A stretch of 64,000 nucleotides of DNA, taken from positions 310,001 through 374,000 of the forward strand of contig NZ_CP094846.1 of NCBI RefSeq assembly GCF_022832975.1. The letters are read 5' to 3'. Each line of letters opens with the position of its first letter. The first letter of the stretch is position 1. Both the position numbers and the translations under genes were made by a program. The notes beneath the pieces are model-generated. The model worked only from the letters and a program-made list of their open reading frames with translations, was not told the origin of the DNA and made no database searches. Of the stretch, positions 33,609 to 43,109 are shown piece by piece. This stretch comes from Ornithobacterium rhinotracheale (GTDB taxonomy: Bacteria > Bacteroidota > Bacteroidia > Flavobacteriales > Weeksellaceae).

Positions 33609-34292
33609 ATGTTAAAAACTTATGACAAGATCTTCAAGAACAATGAAGATTGGGTGAAGGAAAAATTGGGCAAAGATGCCGATTTTTTCAAGAAAATGGC
33701 AGAAGGGCAGTCGCCAGAATTCCTCTACATTGGGTGCTCCGATAGCCGAGTAACGACTGAGGAACTCATGGGAATGAAACCTGGAGAGGTTTTTGTACAC
33801 AGAAACATCGCCAATGTGGTGAGCACGCTAGATATGAGTGCTACGGCGGTGATTCAGTATGCCGTAGAGCACCTAAAGGTGAAGCACATCATCGTGTGCG
33901 GACACTATGGCTGTGGGGGCGTAAAGGCGGCAATGTTGCCAGAGGATTATGGCTTGCTCAATCCGTGGCTTAGAAACATTCGAGATGTGTATCGTTTGCA
34001 TCGAGTGGAATTAGACGCCATAGAAGATGATAAAAAACGCTACGATCGCTTGGTGGAGCTCAATGTGGAGGAGCAATGCGTGAATGTGATAAAAATGGCA
34101 TGTGTGCAAGAACGCTATATTCTAGATGATTATCCCATTGTGCATGGTTGGGTGTTTGATATTGCAACGGGAAAATTAATTGATTTAAATATTGATTTTG
34201 AACAAACACTTTCAGACATTCAAAAAATCTATAATCTCACCAATTCTGATTGGGTGATGAGTAGAGCCAAAAATAAAAATTTCAAAAAATAA
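33609..34292 (+). CDS. Beta-class carbonic anhydrase
   Basis: 227 residues from ATG 33609 (the earlier in-frame ATG at 33552 adds non-conserved residues). A beta-CA with zinc ligands Cys43 (GCSDSR), His99 and Cys102 (CGHYGCGG), and the Asp45-Arg47 dyad. It interconverts CO2 and bicarbonate in the cytosol. The downstream SulP transporter and a small secreted protein form a probable unit for inorganic carbon supply, needed for carboxylases at low CO2. The gene lies nine bases before the small protein gene. Confidence 0.95.
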   Translation: MLKTYDKIFKNNEDWVKEKLGKDADFFKKMAEGQSPEFLYIGCSDSRVTTEELMGMKPGEVFVHRNIANVVSTLDMSATAVIQYAVEHLKVKHIIVCGHYGCGGVKAAMLPEDYGLLNPWLRNIRDVYRLHRVELDAIEDDKKRYDRLVELNVEEQCVNVIKMACVQERYILDDYPIVHGWVFDIATGKLIDLNIDFEQTLSDIQKIYNLTNSDWVMSRAKNKNFKK

Positions 34293-34301
34293 AAATTATT
34301 T

Positions 34302-34613
34302 ATGCCGATAAAACATTTGTCGATTATTCTACTTTCTGTATTTCTTAATTTCACGCTGTTGCAGAGCATTTCTACAGTGTGCGGTTGGGGAACAGATGTT
34401 GTAGTGGCAAATGTTGAAGAGGAAAAACCGACTAAGACCAAACCTTCGGTCTTAGAAGAAGAAAAGCTGGTTTTTATGTTTCAGCGATTTTTATGCTTTT
34501 CTTGTCAGGATGTGGGCGCGCTCAAAGCCGCTTTCGTTCATCATAATGATGGCTATCAAGAGCCGTATATTTCTATTCCAAGTCCGCCACCGGACAATCT
34601 TCGTTTTATCTAA
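34302..34613 (+). CDS. Small secreted protein between CA and SulP
   Basis: 103 residues. An N-terminal signal or membrane segment (SIILLSVFLNFTLLQSIS) is followed by a Glu/Lys/Pro stretch, a second short hydrophobic block with two Cys residues (FQRFLCFSCQDV), then HHNDGYQEPYISIPSPPPDN. The Pro-rich C-terminal end is like small proteins seen next to transporters in flavobacteria. It starts nine bases after the carbonic anhydrase, so it is real or at least translated with it. No function can be assigned; an accessory role in bicarbonate uptake is a guess. Confidence 0.55.
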   Translation: MPIKHLSIILLSVFLNFTLLQSISTVCGWGTDVVVANVEEEKPTKTKPSVLEEEKLVFMFQRFLCFSCQDVGALKAAFVHHNDGYQEPYISIPSPPPDNLRFI

Positions 34614-34749
34614 AAGGTTAATCTTTAAATATTTATAAAAGAATCATCCCCTGCTAAGTGTTTAATTTAGCGGAGAGGGAGCGTATTCGCTATTTTTCAA
34701 AATTAAAAAAAACAGAATTTAAAACATTTTAAAATATAAAACGAAGAAA

Positions 34750-36324
34750 ATGAATTTATTACAAGATATAAAAACAAATTTTGCATCAGGTTTAGTGGTG
34801 TTTTTAGTCGCCTTACCACTGTGTTTAGGCATAGCCTTGGCATCAGGTGCACCATCACTTTCAGGTGTTATTGCAGGCATTGTAGGGGGGATCGTCATCG
34901 GATATTTATCTACATCGCACATCAGTGTTTCGGGACCCGCAGCAGGGCTCACAGCCATTGTTTGGGCAAATATTCAAGAATTAGGTGCATTTGAGCTATT
35001 TTTGTGCGCAGGTGTGTTGGCGGGCATCATTCAATTAATTTTAGGTTTCGTGCGTGCGGGGAGCATTGCCGAATACATTCCGTCATCGGTCATAGAAGGA
35101 ATGCTAGCAGGAATAGGCGTTATCATTGCTTGGAAACAATTACCCAATGTTTTTGGATACCAAGTAAGCGAGCCTTTATTTGAATCCTTTGGCCTGAATC
35201 CAGCGTTCTTAGCAGAATTCACTTCAAAAATACAATTTGGGGCTATTTTCATCACGCTAATTTCGCTGTTCGTACTCATCGTTTGGGATAAAATACCTTT
35301 TTTAAAGAATATAAAAATGCTTCCTGCGGCATTAATTGTAGTGATCTTAGGTGTTTTAATCAATCAATATTTTGTGTATTCGGGAAGTGCGTGGGCATTG
35401 TCTAGCAACAATTTGGTACAATTGCCAGTCCCTAGTTCTTTTGAAGATTTCAAAGGATTGGTGGTGTTGCCCAATTTTGAAGGTTTTTTAAATCCCGCTG
35501 TGTGGGTGGCAGGCGCTACCATAGCCGTAGTGGCATCGGTCGAAACCCTTTTATGTGTAGAGGCTGCCGATAGAATGGATGAGCACCGCCGAATTACCGA
35601 TACTAATCAAGAATTGAGAGCGCAGGGTATAGGTAACATCATCAGTTCCATGGTCGGGGGCTTGCCTATGACATCGGTAGTGGTGCGAAGTTCCGCCAAT
35701 GCCAATGCTGGCGCCACGAGCAAAATGTCGGCAATTATTCACGGATTTTTATTGTTGATTTGTGTGCTTACGATTCCCGTTTTGCTCAATATGATTCCAC
35801 AAGCTACCCTGGCTGCAGTGCTTTTGCTTGTGGGCTACAAATTGGCTAAACCCAGCACAATAATGCATTTTTGGCATAAAGGAAAATACCAATTTGTGCC
35901 ATTTATTGTGACTATGATAGGCGTGGTGACTACAGATTTGCTGAAAGGTGTAATGTTTGGGCTTGCGGTGGCAATTGTTTCAATATTGGTCGGCAATATG
36001 AAGCGTGCCTATTATTATAGCAAAAGCGAATTGAAAGATGCTGATTCGGTGAAAATTGTACTAGCACAAGAAGTTTCGTTTTTGAATAAAGCTGCCATCA
36101 AAAAAACACTAAAAAACATTCAGCCCAACTCTGAAGTGACCATTGATGCGCGTAAAACCACCTACATCTCAACCGATGTGCTAGAGCTGATTCAGGATTT
36201 TGCCAATGTTTTTGCTAAAGAAAATAATATCGAAGTGCTTTTGTATGGCTTTAAAACCAATTACGAAGACGAGTTTGAAAATCAACATTCAAACATCATT
36301 TTGCACCACAGGCGTAGTATGTAA
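34750..36324 (+). CDS. SulP-family anion/bicarbonate transporter with STAS domain
   Basis: 524 residues: about 12-14 membrane helices, with GLVVFLVALPLCLGIALASGAP in the first helix region and the VSGPAAGLTAIVW and EGMLAGIGVIIAWKQLPN segments typical of SulP transporters. A cytosolic STAS domain follows (about 430-524, with SEVTIDARKTTYISTDVLELI). It resembles the BicA/SulP group. Pairing with the carbonic anhydrase upstream argues for bicarbonate rather than sulfate, but selectivity cannot be read from the sequence. No sulfate-assimilation gene is near. Confidence 0.88.
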   Translation: MNLLQDIKTNFASGLVVFLVALPLCLGIALASGAPSLSGVIAGIVGGIVIGYLSTSHISVSGPAAGLTAIVWANIQELGAFELFLCAGVLAGIIQLILGFVRAGSIAEYIPSSVIEGMLAGIGVIIAWKQLPNVFGYQVSEPLFESFGLNPAFLAEFTSKIQFGAIFITLISLFVLIVWDKIPFLKNIKMLPAALIVVILGVLINQYFVYSGSAWALSSNNLVQLPVPSSFEDFKGLVVLPNFEGFLNPAVWVAGATIAVVASVETLLCVEAADRMDEHRRITDTNQELRAQGIGNIISSMVGGLPMTSVVVRSSANANAGATSKMSAIIHGFLLLICVLTIPVLLNMIPQATLAAVLLLVGYKLAKPSTIMHFWHKGKYQFVPFIVTMIGVVTTDLLKGVMFGLAVAIVSILVGNMKRAYYYSKSELKDADSVKIVLAQEVSFLNKAAIKKTLKNIQPNSEVTIDARKTTYISTDVLELIQDFANVFAKENNIEVLLYGFKTNYEDEFENQHSNIILHHRRSM

Positions 36325-36391
36325 ATCCTAAAAATATAGCAAAAACCGAATTTGTATGAAATTATTCATATTTCTGGCATAGAATAAAGTG

Positions 36392-36399
36392 TATATTTG
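36392..36399 (+). promoter_or_regulatory. -7 box for the sulfatase
   Basis: TATATTTG matches TAnnTTTG exactly and lies 34 bases upstream of the sulfatase ATG at 36434. Confidence 0.6.
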
Positions 36400-36433
36400 T
36401 ACAATTAAACACAGAAATAATAGTTTCAGTTCA

Positions 36434-37837
36434 ATGGAAAATCTAAAAAAATGGCTGAGCATCTCGTTGCTCGTGGTGCTGATTTACACAGCCCAAGCGC
36501 AAAGTACAACCAAGCCAAACATCATTGTGATTTTGAGCGATGATGCAGGTTATGCCGATTTTGAATGCTACGGAGACAAAGAAATCCCAACGCCGAACAT
36601 CAATCGTTTGGCAAAAGAAGGAACACTGTTTTCTAAAGCCTATGTTTCGGCATCGGTGTGTGCGCCGTCTCGTGCGGGCTTGCTCACAGGGCGCTATCAG
36701 CAGCGATTTGGTTTTGAGAACAATCCTACGGGAAAACCACGCGAAGGATTCAAAAAAGAAGACATGGGGCTTGCCTTGAGCGAAAAAACGATTGGCGACC
36801 GCATGAAAGAAGAAGGCTACCGCACTTTGGCAGTAGGAAAGTGGCATTTAGGAAACGAAGCTAAATTTTTCCCGCTCAAAAGAGGTTTTGATGAGTTTTA
36901 TGGTTTCCAAGAGGGGCACAGAGATTTCTTTTCGTTTAAAAAGAAACGCGCAGAGAAATACGCCCTTTGGGACAACGATAAGATTATCCCCGAAGAGGAA
37001 ATCACTTATCTTACCGATATGTTTACCGATAAGGCGTTAAAATTCATTGATGAAAATGCCGATAAAAAACAGCCGTTTTTCATTTATTTGGCTTACAATG
37101 CAGTGCATACACCACTGCAGGCTAAAAAGAACGATTTGGATAAATTTACCCAAGTAGGCAGCGAAGGTCGCCAAACTTATGATGCCATGCTCTCTAACAT
37201 GGATTACAACATTGGGCGTGTGATGCAAGAATTAAAAAACAAAGGTATTGACGACAATACTTTAGTAATATTCTTGAATGATAACGGAGGCGCTACCACC
37301 AATTATTCCGACAATGGGCAATTGCGTGGAATGAAAGGCTCTGTATGGGAAGGCGGTGTGCGTGTAGGCTACATCATGCGCTGGAATGGGAAAATCCCTG
37401 CCAATGCGGTGTATGACAAGGCTGTATCTTCGCTCGATATTTTGCCCACAAGCCTTGTCGCAGCAGGAAACACCCGAAAAGATAAACATCTCGACGGGGT
37501 GAACTTGTTGCCATATATTCAAAAAAACAGCGGAACGCCACACAAAAACCTATATTGGAAGCGTGGTGCAGCTGCCGCGATTCAGTGTGGAGATTGGAAA
37601 GTAATTCGAGTGGATACCAATCCCGTGCTTTTATTTAATATAAAAGATGACATTTCTGAGCAGCACAACCTAGCCGAAAAGTACCCGCGCAAAGTAAAGA
37701 GAATGCTCAAGAAATTAAGTCGCTGGGAAAAACAATTGCCCCCAGCCAACTGGGAAGGGTACTACGGACCAAAAAATACCATCATTAAACACCGAATGAG
37801 TACCGTGGGCAGAGACATGGAGCGTATGTATCCGTAA
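36434..37837 (+). CDS. Secreted sulfatase (arylsulfatase family S1)
   Basis: 467 residues from ATG 36434, which gives a signal peptide (MENLKKWLSISLLVVLIYTAQAQ). Type I sulfatase: the metal-binding PNIIVILSDDAGYADF (Asp-Asp), the formylglycine site Cys76 in CAPSRAGLLTGR, and AVGKWHLGN with catalytic Lys and His, and VIFLNDNGGATTNYSDNG later. The Cys at position 76 needs an anaerobic or aerobic formylglycine-generating enzyme encoded elsewhere. Its position outside the lyase block but in the same window, and the GAG lyases, make N-acetylgalactosamine-sulfate hydrolysis a fair hypothesis. The substrate is not proved by the sequence. Confidence 0.9.
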   Translation: MENLKKWLSISLLVVLIYTAQAQSTTKPNIIVILSDDAGYADFECYGDKEIPTPNINRLAKEGTLFSKAYVSASVCAPSRAGLLTGRYQQRFGFENNPTGKPREGFKKEDMGLALSEKTIGDRMKEEGYRTLAVGKWHLGNEAKFFPLKRGFDEFYGFQEGHRDFFSFKKKRAEKYALWDNDKIIPEEEITYLTDMFTDKALKFIDENADKKQPFFIYLAYNAVHTPLQAKKNDLDKFTQVGSEGRQTYDAMLSNMDYNIGRVMQELKNKGIDDNTLVIFLNDNGGATTNYSDNGQLRGMKGSVWEGGVRVGYIMRWNGKIPANAVYDKAVSSLDILPTSLVAAGNTRKDKHLDGVNLLPYIQKNSGTPHKNLYWKRGAAAAIQCGDWKVIRVDTNPVLLFNIKDDISEQHNLAEKYPRKVKRMLKKLSRWEKQLPPANWEGYYGPKNTIIKHRMSTVGRDMERMYP

Positions 37838-37981
37838 GAGTAAATGTTTAAAAATAAGGGAATTGTTTTTTTTGAAAATCAGTTCTCTTTTTTGTGTTTG
37901 GCAAAAGCCAATATAAATCATATCTCAAGTGCGATAAAAAAATCGTAACTTTAACCCTTGAAAAAACATCAATTAAGTATT

Positions 37982-39379
37982 ATGGAATACAGAATAGAAA
38001 AAGACACACTAGGCGAGGTAAAAGTACCCGCAGACAAAAAATGGGGCGCACAAACTGAGCGTTCTCGCAACAACTTCAAAATCGGTCCGGCAGCTTCTAT
38101 GCCGCTAGATATTATCTATGGTTTTGCTTATCTTAAAAAAGCGGCTGCTTATGCCAATGCAGAGCTTGGTGTATTACCAACCGAAAAAAGAGACCTTATT
38201 GCACAAGTTTGTGATGAGATTTTAGATAAAAAATTAGACGACCAATTCCCATTGGTTATTTGGCAAACGGGTTCTGGAACACAATCAAACATGAATGTGA
38301 ATGAAGTGATTGCCAACCGTGCGCATGAATTGGCTGGTAAAAAAATCGGTGAAGGCGACAAAACCCTTCAGCCAAACGATGATGTAAACAAATCGCAATC
38401 TTCAAACGATACTTTCCCAACAGGAATGCACATCGCGGTGTACAAAAAAATCGCTGAGGTTACGATTCCAGGGGTAGAGAAATTAAAAGATGCTTTGAAA
38501 GCTAAATCTCAAGAGTTCAAAGATGTAGTGAAAATCGGTAGAACTCACTTAATGGATGCAACCCCGCTTACATTAGGGCAAGAGTTTTCTGGTTACGCTT
38601 CTCAATTAGAGCATGGCTTAAAAGCATTGAAAAACACTTTGGAGCACCTTTCAGAATTGGCTTTAGGAGGTACTGCTGTAGGTACAGGATTGAACACACC
38701 ACAAGGTTATGATGTAAAAGTAGCTGAATACATTGCTAAATTCACAGGGCTACCATTCAAAACTGCTGAAAACAAATTCGAAGCACTAGCAGCACACGAT
38801 GCAATCGTAGAAACTCACGGTGCGTTGAAACAAATTGCGGTTTCGTTAAACAAAATTGCCAACGATATCCGTATGATGGCATCTGGTCCGCGTTCAGGAA
38901 TTGGTGAAATCATCATTCCATCAAACGAGCCAGGCTCATCTATCATGCCAGGAAAAGTAAACCCTACTCAGTGCGAGGCAGTAACTATGGTGGCTGCGCA
39001 AGTAATGGGTAACGATGTAGCAATTTCTGTAGGAGGCACTCAAGGACATTATGAGCTAAATGTGTTTAAACCAGTAATGGCAGCCAACGCATTGCAAAGT
39101 GCTCAATTGATTGGAGATGCGTGCGTTTCTTTCACAGACAACTGCGTGGTAGGTATCGAAGCAAACGACAAACGAATCAAAGAATTGGTAGACAACTCAT
39201 TAATGCTTGTTACTGCATTGAACACCCACATCGGATACTACAAAGCAGCTGAAATCGCACAAACTGCACACAAAAACGGAACTACTTTGAAAGAAGAAGC
39301 CGTGCGTTTAGGCTATGTTTCTCCTGAGGATTTCGACAAATGGGTGAATCCAAGAGACATGGTAGGAAGTATGAAATAG
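37982..39379 (+). CDS. fumC: Fumarate hydratase, class II
   Basis: 465 residues from ATG 37982 ([16 protein letters not shown]); an in-frame TTG eight codons earlier is not needed. A cytosolic TCA-cycle enzyme interconverting fumarate and malate without an iron-sulfur cluster. Family signatures are [33 protein letters not shown], the catalytic loop [16 protein letters not shown] and the early [18 protein letters not shown]-like block (here [16 protein letters not shown]). High sequence regularity and codon use suggest strong expression. It is monocistronic with its own terminator. Confidence 0.96.
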   Translation: MEYRIEKDTLGEVKVPADKKWGAQTERSRNNFKIGPAASMPLDIIYGFAYLKKAAAYANAELGVLPTEKRDLIAQVCDEILDKKLDDQFPLVIWQTGSGTQSNMNVNEVIANRAHELAGKKIGEGDKTLQPNDDVNKSQSSNDTFPTGMHIAVYKKIAEVTIPGVEKLKDALKAKSQEFKDVVKIGRTHLMDATPLTLGQEFSGYASQLEHGLKALKNTLEHLSELALGGTAVGTGLNTPQGYDVKVAEYIAKFTGLPFKTAENKFEALAAHDAIVETHGALKQIAVSLNKIANDIRMMASGPRSGIGEIIIPSNEPGSSIMPGKVNPTQCEAVTMVAAQVMGNDVAISVGGTQGHYELNVFKPVMAANALQSAQLIGDACVSFTDNCVVGIEANDKRIKELVDNSLMLVTALNTHIGYYKAAEIAQTAHKNGTTLKEEAVRLGYVSPEDFDKWVNPRDMVGSMK

Positions 39380-39413
39380 ATTTTTCATAATTATAAATTT
39401 TAGGTTAGTAATG

Positions 39414-39446
39414 AACGGCAAAATATTACATTTTGCCGTTTTTTTC
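39414..39446 (+). terminator. Terminator after fumC
   Basis: An 11-base stem AACGGCAAAAT with its complement around ATTAC, followed by T7, 34 bases past the fumC stop. The same stem recurs after the barrel gene at 40083. Confidence 0.9.
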
Positions 39447-39542
39447 TACAAAGAACTTTTTAGACTGCTAAGTTTTGGTTTGAAAAAAATTGTGAATTTG
39501 AAAATTTAATCTTAGATTTGGACAAAGTAAAATTTTAAGCAT

Positions 39543-40061
39543 ATGAAAAAAATATTTTTGTTAGCAATTGTTGCTATTGCAGGAATCGTAAATGCACAAG
39601 TAGGACACTTTAAAGTTGGAGCTAATGTGGCGCTACCTATGGGACTCCTTAGTGATGCCTATACTTTCTCAGTTGGTACAGATGTTGCCTATACATTTAA
39701 TGTAGCTCCAAATTTAGATTTGGGTGTTGCTACGGGATATCAGCACTATTTTGGCAAGAAAATTGAAGAAGTTAAATATCTTGGAGGTTCCAAATCCACA
39801 TATACGGAAGAGACAAAAAGTATTGGAATTATACCATTAGCAGGTCAAGTGAAATATAGCGTTTCTCCAGAGATCTTCTTAGGAGTGGATTTAGGGGCTG
39901 CGTTCCTTACTGGTAGTGGTGAAAGTACTACCGTTTTTTACTATCAGCCTAAAATTGGTTATCAAATGTTGCAACACGAAATTGCTCTGGGCTATAGAGG
40001 TTTAAGTCGTGATAGTCAAAATTTGGGGGCAATATCATTAGGTTATGCTTACAACTTTTAA
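39543..40061 (+). CDS. Small outer-membrane beta-barrel protein
   Basis: 172 residues: signal peptide (MKKIFLLAIVAIAGIVNAQ) and eight or so alternating beta strands (HFKVGANVALPMG, FSVGTDVAYTFNVAPNLDLGVATGY, IIPLAGQVKYSVS, GVDLGAAFLTG) ending in an aromatic residue (SLGYAYNF), the terminal Phe expected for BAM recognition. This is the OmpX/OprF-like barrel pattern common in flavobacteria. Function is unknown. It lies between two almost identical terminator stems, at 39414 and 40083. Confidence 0.75.
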   Translation: MKKIFLLAIVAIAGIVNAQVGHFKVGANVALPMGLLSDAYTFSVGTDVAYTFNVAPNLDLGVATGYQHYFGKKIEEVKYLGGSKSTYTEETKSIGIIPLAGQVKYSVSPEIFLGVDLGAAFLTGSGESTTVFYYQPKIGYQMLQHEIALGYRGLSRDSQNLGAISLGYAYNF

Positions 40062-40082
40062 TTAAACTTCATTTAAAAATCA

Positions 40083-40116
40083 AAAACGGCAAAATTCAAT
40101 ATTTTGCCGTTTTTTA
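40083..40116. terminator. Bidirectional terminator, barrel / HExxH protein
   Basis: The stem AACGGCAAAAT / ATTTTGCCGTT with loop TCAAT is followed by T6 on the plus strand and A5 before it. It serves the barrel gene and can serve the minus-strand gene at 40141. Confidence 0.85.
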
Positions 40117-40140
40117 TAGATTGAAATTTAGATTTTGATA

Positions 40141-40467
40141 TTATTTCAAATATTTCCAAAAGCCCCATAAATTACGATTTTTTAAATACAAAAAATCGTG
40201 TTCATTAGCATAAGCTTCCCGCTCAAAACTAATGCGCCGATAAGCTCGGTAGGAATCCCTGAGCTTGGTATAGTGGTACAGATATTCCGCAAAATACCAG
40301 AGATAAAAGAAAATAACCAAAAGCTCCGCCTGCTGCCTGAGGTGTATGCGCTCGTGATTGATTAATGTCGCATTGCCTCGGAGCGCTCTTTCCCTCACCA
40401 AAATAAAGGGAAATACCGCCATAGCCCTTACATTCTTTGCAAGCCATTTAGTACTGATGATAAGCAT
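40141..40467 (-). CDS. Small protein with HExxH motif
   Basis: 108 residues from the ATG at 40467 (MLIISTKWLAKN); a start 12 bases upstream is also open. The segment NHERIHLRQQAELLVIFFYL contains HExxH, the zinc-binding signature of metallopeptidases. A second block, SFEREAYANEHDF, offers a further Glu ligand at a gluzincin-like distance, about 40 residues later. A hydrophobic helix lies just after the motif. The protein is short for a peptidase, so it may be a minimal zincin-like protein or a domain needing a partner. The homologue pattern in flavobacteria is conserved by recollection only. Confidence 0.65.
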   Translation of the reverse strand: MLIISTKWLAKNVRAMAVFPFILVRERALRGNATLINHERIHLRQQAELLVIFFYLWYFAEYLYHYTKLRDSYRAYRRISFEREAYANEHDFLYLKNRNLWGFWKYLK

Positions 40468-40617
40468 AGTGTTACCCAATGATAAGTATTAGAATTTAAA
40501 AGAAAAACATTGATGCCTGAAAGACAATTTTCATTCCAAAAAATCCCCGCTATGCCCGCACCCCGCAAGGAATATGGCAAATCCTGATATAAATATTTTA
40601 CAATCAAAAGTTTTTAG

Positions 40618-40625
40618 TATTTTTG
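40618..40625 (+). promoter_or_regulatory. lepA -7 promoter box
   Basis: TATTTTTG matches TAnnTTTG and ends 18 bases before the lepA ATG at 40644. Confidence 0.55.
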
Positions 40626-40643
40626 CAAACCTACAGTAGATTT

Positions 40644-42440
40644 ATGAAGAACATACGCAATTTTTGTATCATAGCCCATATAGACCACGGGAAGAGTACC
40701 TTGGCAGATAGACTATTATCTCACACGCAATCGGTGACAGAGCGCGAAATGCAAGACCAGTTGCTAGACGACATGGACTTGGAGCGTGAGCGTGGTATCA
40801 CCATCAAATCCCATGCGATACAAATGGAGTATGAGTATAAAGGAGAACAGTATATCTTAAACCTTATCGATACTCCCGGCCATGTGGATTTCTCCTACGA
40901 GGTATCGCGCTCCATTGCCGCCTGCGAGGGCGCTCTCCTCATTGTAGACGCCGCACAGAGCATTCAGGCTCAAACCATTTCAAACCTTTATTTAGCCCTA
41001 GAAAATGATTTAGAAATCATTCCGATTTTAAATAAAATTGATTTGCCGAGTGCCAATCCAGAAGAGGTGTCAGACGACATCATCGATTTGCTCGGTTGCG
41101 ACAAAGAGGACATCATCCGTGCCAGTGGCAAAACAGGCATCGGGGTGGAGGAAATCCTTGCCGCCATCATAGAGCGCATTCCGCCACCCGAGGGCGACCC
41201 CGATGCGCCCTTGCAAGCGCTGATTTTTGATTCCGTGTACAACCCATTCCGTGGGGTGGAGGCTTTCTTTAAAGTCGTAAATGGCGAAATCCATGAGCAC
41301 GAGGCTGTGAAGTTTATGCAGACTGGCAAGGAGTATGAAGCCGATGAAATTGGGACTTTAAAGCTCAAACAAGAGCCTAAAAAAATAATCAAAACGGGCG
41401 ATGTGGGCTACATTATCTCGGGCATTAAAACCGCCGTAGATGTTAAGGTGGGCGACACCATCACCTCCGTAAAGCGCCCCGCAGATAAGCCCATTGGCGG
41501 GTTTGAGGAAGTAAAACCTATGGTATTTGCGGGAATTTACCCCGTGGACACCGAGGACTATGAGGAATTAACCTATTCGCTTGAAAAATTACAATTAAAC
41601 GATGCCTCCCTCACCTTTCAGAAGGAAAGTTCCGCTGCCTTAGGCTTCGGATTCCGTTGCGGATTCTTGGGAATGCTCCATTTAGAAATCATTCAAGAAA
41701 GATTAGAGCGCGAGTTTGATATGACGGTCATCACCACCGTACCCAATGTATCTTACCACGCCTACACCGTGAAGAATCCCGATGAAATGATTCTGGTGAA
41801 TAACCCCTCTGATTTGCCAGACCCATCGGGCTTGGATCGTATTGAGGAGCCATACATTAAGGCCTCCATCATTACCAAAGCCGATTTCGTAGGGCCTGTG
41901 ATGACGCTCTGCATCGATAAGCGGGGCGAAATCGTAAACCAAACTTACTTAACCTCCGACCGCGTGGAGCTTACCTTTAATATGCCACTTTCTGAGGTAG
42001 TGTTTGATTTTTATGATCGATTAAAAACCATTTCAAAAGGTTATGCATCGTTCGATTATTCACCAATCGGTATGCGTCCGTCGCAATTGGTGCGTTTAGA
42101 TGTGCTCATCAACGGCGAATCTGTGGATGCGCTTTCAGCCTTGGTGCACAGAGATAATGCTTATGAGATTGGTAAAAAAATGTGTTCTAAACTGCGTGAA
42201 TTGATCCCAAGACAAATGTTTGATATCCCAATTCAAGCGGCAATTGGAGCTAAAATCATCGCGCGTGAAACCATCAAAGCCCTAAGAAAAGATGTAACGG
42301 CAAAATGCTACGGAGGGGATATTTCGCGTAAGAGAAAACTTTTGGAAAAACAGAAAAAAGGTAAAAAGCGTATGCGCCAAGTGGGGCGCGTTGAGGTGCC
42401 ACAGAGTGCTTTTATGGCGGTGCTTAAGCTTAACGACTAA
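40644..42440 (+). CDS. lepA: Elongation factor 4 (LepA)
   Basis: 598 residues from ATG 40644, normal length. A translational GTPase acting on the ribosome: P-loop [15 protein letters not shown]2 region [12 protein letters not shown]3 [13 protein letters not shown]4 NKIDLP and the LepA-specific C-terminal domain ending in [17 protein letters not shown]. The first two thirds are far richer in G and C than the final third or the neighbours: about 42 of 60 bases at 41161-41220 are G or C, against about 22 of 60 at 42301-42360. This suggests an intragenic mosaic or local recombination rather than whole-gene transfer. The frame is intact. Confidence 0.96.
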   Translation: MKNIRNFCIIAHIDHGKSTLADRLLSHTQSVTEREMQDQLLDDMDLERERGITIKSHAIQMEYEYKGEQYILNLIDTPGHVDFSYEVSRSIAACEGALLIVDAAQSIQAQTISNLYLALENDLEIIPILNKIDLPSANPEEVSDDIIDLLGCDKEDIIRASGKTGIGVEEILAAIIERIPPPEGDPDAPLQALIFDSVYNPFRGVEAFFKVVNGEIHEHEAVKFMQTGKEYEADEIGTLKLKQEPKKIIKTGDVGYIISGIKTAVDVKVGDTITSVKRPADKPIGGFEEVKPMVFAGIYPVDTEDYEELTYSLEKLQLNDASLTFQKESSAALGFGFRCGFLGMLHLEIIQERLEREFDMTVITTVPNVSYHAYTVKNPDEMILVNNPSDLPDPSGLDRIEEPYIKASIITKADFVGPVMTLCIDKRGEIVNQTYLTSDRVELTFNMPLSEVVFDFYDRLKTISKGYASFDYSPIGMRPSQLVRLDVLINGESVDALSALVHRDNAYEIGKKMCSKLRELIPRQMFDIPIQAAIGAKIIARETIKALRKDVTAKCYGGDISRKRKLLEKQKKGKKRMRQVGRVEVPQSAFMAVLKLND

Positions 42441-42443
42441 ACA

Positions 42444-42481
42444 TAAAAAAAGGAGAAAAATTGGTTTTTTCTCCTTTTTTG
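42444..42481 (+). terminator. Terminator after lepA
   Basis: The stem AAAAAAGGAGAAAAA pairs with TTTTTTCTCCTTTTTT around a short loop, with a T run, five bases past the lepA stop codon. Confidence 0.8.
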
Positions 42482-42535
42482 TTTTTGATAAAGGTTTTTT
42501 ATAGGAATGATTATTAAATATTTGATTTAGTTAAT

Positions 42536-43072
42536 TTACCAATCAGGCAAAATTTTTATTTGGGAAGAATCGGGAAACTTCTGATAGGTTATTTCTTCTG
42601 GTCGTTGACTTTTCGGTCTGATTAGTTCTGTTTGAATAGAACCATCATTAGAGTTTTTGTCAACAAATACCTCTTTTCTTAATTTAACATGACCACTTTG
42701 TATCCAATAAATAAAATACTCATAATATAATTTACCATTTTTCATTTCATATACTCCCATCCTGGATTTTCTTGGGTCAAATTCTCCTTCTGGTAGTTTT
42801 TCACCACTATAAATGGCTACTCTTCCGTTTTTATAAAATTTTAAATACCTTTTATAGTTTCTCCCTTGAACAGTATAATTATTCACATAAATAGAATTCA
42901 AATCTATTATACTCTCAATTTTTTTTTCTTCGCCATCTCTCATTTTAAGTTGAAAAAGAAACGGATTTTTTTTAGAATAACGATATTGTTCAAATTCATT
43001 TTTAGGAATACCAATGTAAATGCATGAAATGAAACTAGACAAAATTGTTAAAACAATAATTTTCTTTATCAT
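42536..43072 (-). CDS. Lipoprotein of unknown function
   Basis: 178 residues: short lipoprotein signal (MIKKIIVLTILSSFISCIYIG) and a mature part rich in Tyr, Lys and Arg with beta-strand-like blocks YLKFYKNGRVAIYSGE and GVYEMKNGKLYYEYFIYWIQSG. The layout (GVYEMKNGKLYYE) is like Bacteroidota proteins of unknown function with a fold made of antiparallel strands. It is convergent with lepA and lies 37 bases downstream of the DUF58 gene on the same strand. Its function is not known. Confidence 0.65.
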   Translation of the reverse strand: MIKKIIVLTILSSFISCIYIGIPKNEFEQYRYSKKNPFLFQLKMRDGEEKKIESIIDLNSIYVNNYTVQGRNYKRYLKFYKNGRVAIYSGEKLPEGEFDPRKSRMGVYEMKNGKLYYEYFIYWIQSGHVKLRKEVFVDKNSNDGSIQTELIRPKSQRPEEITYQKFPDSSQIKILPDW

Positions 43073-43109
43073 GATGTGAAAATTTTTATAAGACTAAGTT
43101 ATTTTCATT

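Noticed and set aside
34680-34697. Terminator before the SulP gene
   Set aside because: Only a four-base stem (AGCG/CGCT) is present, too weak to support a call.
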